The translations under genes and the position numbers were made by a program. The notes under the pieces were generated by a model. The model was not told the DNA's origin. It worked only from the letters and a program-made list of their open reading frames with translations, and ran no database searches. Below, piece by piece: positions 61,461 to 64,000 of a stretch of 64,000 bases of DNA. The stretch comes from Bacteroidota bacterium (GTDB lineage: Bacteria; Bacteroidota; Bacteroidia; Chitinophagales; Saprospiraceae): the NCBI GenBank assembly GCA_030147525.1, contig JASBVF010000048.1, positions 38,277 to 102,276 of the forward strand. The letters run 5' to 3'. Position 1 is the first letter of the stretch. Every line of letters begins with the position of its first letter.

Positions 61461-62885
61461 TCATTTCATGGCCCGCTCAAATTCACGGTCCAGCGTCTCT
61501 TCGGGTACTTCGCCGTTTTGTTTGTAGAGGATATTCTTTTCAGCATCCAGCAGAATCATGCGGGGGTAGGAGCGGACGTTGAGCAACGTGGAAAAACGGG
61601 AGCGGCGCTGCGGATCAGCGACGATGAGCCATTCCGCCGGCATTTCCATTTGCTTCGCAAACTCCCAGCAAACGGGAATCTGGTCTTCGCCGCTTTTACC
61701 GCAAACGGACATGACTTTCAGGCCTTTTGAACGGTATTTTTCATATAACCGCATGACCACGGGCAACTCCCGCTTGCAGTGTGAGCAGTCGTACAGCCAG
61801 AAAATGAGCAGGGTGTAGGGCGCCTCCGTGTTGTAGATGGAAATCTCCTTGCCGGCTTCGTCGAAGAAAGTGACGTCGGGGGCCTTTTTGCCCACAAAAA
61901 GCGGCTCCATGCGGTTTGCATCCAACTGGTATTTCCGGCGGTCGTCTTCTTCCAGCCAGTCTTCCTTTCCGGTATCGATGTGCCGGCGAACGAAATGCAC
62001 AAACACCTCGTCGATGCGATAACGGCTCATTCTCGCCAGTGAATTCATGACATAACGGAAATAATACCGGTAAGCATCCTGGTCGGGGGAGAGTCGCTGG
62101 AACAGGTCCTCAATCATCACGATCATGCTGTCCGGCACAGGTGGCGGCAGTTTTGAGAAAAAATAATCCGTGCGGTCCACCCAGAGCGGATATTTCAGAA
62201 AATCACCGCTGCCGAGGTCCATGTTGTCAAAAAAATGCTGACGGTACCAATCGTGGCGAGCCGATGCTTCGACCTGCCAGTCCGAATAATTTTCATGGTT
62301 GCCGGGCGGGGTGAGGTACAGCGTCTGGCGGACGAGACCGGCCGTGAGCGAGCCGGCGTTTTTTTGAATAAAATCTTCCTGAAAGCGCCGGAGATCCTCC
62401 TCCACTTCCGTCAGGGCCCTGAAAGCAGCCGCATCTCGAGCGTCCTTCCATCGGTCGGTGAAGTCTTCGACCTGATCCATGAGCGGGTAATAGCGGCTGA
62501 AATACTGGAAAAGCAGCGTGTTTTCCGCTGAGCCTTTGACGGTAGTGGCAGTGTTTAGTTGACGCAAGTCTGTTTCAAGGGTAAACTTTCGCTGTCCGTC
62601 AGCCAGCCAGCAGGAGATGTACTGGAAGCTGGAGCTGGCGCTGCGTTTGAAAATAATCGCATACATGCCCGAGGGATGAGGTTTTTCATTTTTCAGGTTG
62701 AAATACCCATCCGGCTGTTTCACGGCAAAATCTTTCGGCTGGGCCCGTTTACCGTAAGTGTCGCCAAACCAGAGGGTGTCGTAGTTGTATCCGTCCATTT
62801 TTACCCGGATGTCGTAGCCGTCCTGGGCATGTAGAAAAGTAAAGCTGAATAGAAAGAAGAAGAGCAACCGGGCAGCATATTTCAT
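61461..62885 (-). CDS. Exported thioredoxin-like (TlpA/AhpC-type) protein
   Basis: A 474-aa protein from the ATG at 62885, with signal peptide (LLFFFLFSFTFLHAQ). Residues 20-120 are a beta domain (VKMDGYNYDTLWFGDTYGKR) like the DUF4369 module that precedes many Bacteroidota thioredoxins. Residues 130-330 are helical. The last 140 residues are a thioredoxin fold with active-site CSHC in LLIFWLYDCSHCKRELPVVM, then MSVCGKSGEDQIPVCWEF and a cis-Pro-like loop NVRSYPRMILLD. It would act as a periplasmic thiol-disulfide reductase or quality-control factor. Confidence 0.88.
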   Translation of the reverse strand: MKYAARLLFFFLFSFTFLHAQDGYDIRVKMDGYNYDTLWFGDTYGKRAQPKDFAVKQPDGYFNLKNEKPHPSGMYAIIFKRSASSSFQYISCWLADGQRKFTLETDLRQLNTATTVKGSAENTLLFQYFSRYYPLMDQVEDFTDRWKDARDAAAFRALTEVEEDLRRFQEDFIQKNAGSLTAGLVRQTLYLTPPGNHENYSDWQVEASARHDWYRQHFFDNMDLGSGDFLKYPLWVDRTDYFFSKLPPPVPDSMIVMIEDLFQRLSPDQDAYRYYFRYVMNSLARMSRYRIDEVFVHFVRRHIDTGKEDWLEEDDRRKYQLDANRMEPLFVGKKAPDVTFFDEAGKEISIYNTEAPYTLLIFWLYDCSHCKRELPVVMRLYEKYRSKGLKVMSVCGKSGEDQIPVCWEFAKQMEMPAEWLIVADPQRRSRFSTLLNVRSYPRMILLDAEKNILYKQNGEVPEETLDREFERAMK

Positions 62886-63154
62886 AACAAGTGATTGAGG
62901 TGTGGTTGTTGGGTTTTTGAAATATTCTAATTTATTGAAAATTAGCCTGTTAATTAAAATCAAATACCCAAAATCAGATAAAAAACAAAAACAAAGTTAG
63001 AAAATGTGGCAGGTGAGTGAATTGCAAAAGCTACGCCAGCGTGAAGGTTTAATGATTTTCTAATGTTGGAATCAGTGCAGGAGGCTTTCCAAAAGGCAAA
63101 ACCGCAGTGTAAAACCTGAGGTGATTGATAACAAGGGAGTTGCAGTGAAGTTTT

Positions 63155-63802
63155 TTACTTTTTCTTCTTTAGTTTGAGTTTGTCGAGCGGCACTTCCAAT
63201 CCTGGCATGACTGCTTCACCGGTCAGTTTTTTTCCGGTGAAACCATGTACTTCCTCTGGCTCGTGATTCTCCCGGTAGATGAAAACAGTTTCGTTATAAG
63301 GATCGATGACCCAGCCCAGCCTGACGCCGTTTTTCATCCAAACGTCCTGCATTTTTTCTTTGACTTTGGCAATCCGGTCGCTCGAAGAGCGAACCTCCAC
63401 CACGAAGTCAGGCACAACCGGAATGAAACCAGCTTCTTCTTCCTCCGAGGTGAGTTCAGTGAGTCGCAAATCAGAAATCCAGGCAGCATCCGGCGCACGG
63501 GTGGATCCGTCGGGCAGGTCGAAGCCGGTGGTGGAGCCGTAAACCTCGCCCAGGCCGGTTTGGATTTGCCAATGCCGGAGGAAATAACCTACAAGGTTTT
63601 CTCTTTTTCCCGAACCGCCGTGTACTAAAGGCATGATGATAATGGTTCCATCGCTTTCCCGTTCCAGTTGAACTTCCTGATGTTCGGCAGCAAATGCCTT
63701 GAAGGCTTCCTTTGACATTTTTTCAACTGTTTTCAAAGGGCCAGTCTCCTGCATCACTTGATCAACCGGGCTTTTTCGATATGCTATTGCTGTCGCTGCC
63801 AT
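63155..63802 (-). CDS. Uma2-family (DUF820) protein
   Basis: A 215-aa protein. The Uma2 domain, a PD-(D/E)xK nuclease-like fold, spans residues 25-210: FAAEHQEVQLERESDGTIII near the start, STRAPDAAWISDLRL, the active-site strand VPDFVVEVRSSSDRIAKVKE, and GVRLGWVIDPYNETVFIYRE. The VxxPDFVVEVRS motif gives the catalytic Asp/Glu pair. The function of the family is not established; it is common and multicopy in Cyanobacteria and scattered in Bacteroidota. An N-terminal Ala-rich stretch of about 20 residues is extra. Confidence 0.9.
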   Translation of the reverse strand: MAATAIAYRKSPVDQVMQETGPLKTVEKMSKEAFKAFAAEHQEVQLERESDGTIIIMPLVHGGSGKRENLVGYFLRHWQIQTGLGEVYGSTTGFDLPDGSTRAPDAAWISDLRLTELTSEEEEAGFIPVVPDFVVEVRSSSDRIAKVKEKMQDVWMKNGVRLGWVIDPYNETVFIYRENHEPEEVHGFTGKKLTGEAVMPGLEVPLDKLKLKKKK

Positions 63803-63945
63803 ATTTCTTTGATTTGCAATTATAAACGCAAATTACGGCTTTTTTCCCGCCGCCAAAACCATATTTTTTTGATTCATAAAACTTTCCGCTCATCCCCTTT
63901 TTAAGGTGAAATAAGTTTTAGCAATTTATTCTGACTCCCGGAGTG

Positions 63946-64000
63946 GCCGGGTTATCTACCCGGCGTTGCCTTTGAGACATCGCCGGGTAGATAACCCGGC
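63946..64000. repeat. Perfect 20-bp inverted repeat, nested palindromes, at window end
   Basis: The left arm (63946-63965) and right arm (63981-64000) are exact complements around a 15-nt loop. Each arm is itself nearly palindromic, GCCGGGT-TATCT-ACCCGGC. It lies 143 bp upstream of the Uma2 gene. Its partner gene is outside the window. It is GC-rich and could be a terminator for a gene on the right, or a dispersed repeat element. I see no coding in 63803-63945. Confidence 0.85.

Overview
The window looks like chromosomal DNA of a Bacteroidota bacterium, most likely of the Saprospiria (Lewinella/Haliscomenobacter-like) group. This rests on several signs: three proteins with type IX secretion C-terminal sorting domains, many lipoproteins with short Cys lipoboxes, A-rich leaders ahead of start codons instead of strong Shine-Dalgarno sites, TAnnTTTG-type -7 promoter elements, an ECF sigma/anti-sigma pair, a CHAT-TPR protein and a moderately GC-rich coding bias. 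The genus is inference. I saw no rRNA, tRNA, CRISPR array or transposase.

Layout. 0-3.7 kb: anti-sigma-like TPR protein, ECF sigma factor, small FnIII-like protein and an unrecognised 489-aa protein. 3.9-7.1 kb: LytTR regulator, beta-barrel protein, lipoprotein and a lipoprotein papain-like (C1) protease. 7.2-21.5 kb: a tightly packed, partly overlapping run of twelve plus-strand genes that I regard as the main discovery of the window. It encodes a zinc-ribbon/FHA protein, a Ser/Thr kinase-FHA protein, a MotB-like and a MotA/ExbB-like inner-membrane pair, a PP2C phosphatase with a transmembrane segment and SPOR-like tail, a transmembrane Ser/Thr kinase with WG-like and PKD periplasmic modules, a beta-barrel-like protein, an exported vWA-like protein, an ABC ATPase with an FtsX/MacB-type permease, and a lipoprotein. 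Together they could form an envelope-spanning phospho-signalling and ion-motor machine. 21.5-28.4 kb: a T9SS cargo, a tail-fibre/S74 chaperone protein with a composition break, a lipoprotein, a secreted TPR-CHAT protease and a DUF4349 protein.

28.3-31.4 kb: a small membrane protein gene, then a decayed stretch with a response-regulator remnant, a PAS-LuxR regulator followed by a perfect palindrome, a small ORF with a degraded second copy, and a 43-aa ORF. 31.4-36.8 kb: MutS2, a lipoprotein, type II NADH dehydrogenase and an exported RidA-family protein. 36.8-40.7 kb: a lower-GC block carrying a T9SS-exported M4 metalloprotease and an AT-rich gene. It is flanked by direct repeats and by a truncated and an intact copy of one lipoprotein gene.

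40.8-48.9 kb: GH95 alpha-L-fucosidase, acetyl-CoA synthetase, a U32 peptidase-family protein overlapping a ferredoxin, a class IV aminotransferase and an HD + Pycsar-effector-like membrane protein. 49.1-57.1 kb: CocE/NonD hydrolase, a metallo-beta-lactamase-fold hydrolase with a PAS protein, a LamG T9SS cargo, a large DUF3298-type lipoprotein and a small lipoprotein. 57.2-64 kb: a very large SNF2-family helicase, a thioredoxin-like exported protein, a Uma2-family protein and a perfect 20-bp inverted repeat at the window end. Convergent gene ends are often marked by strong hairpins.
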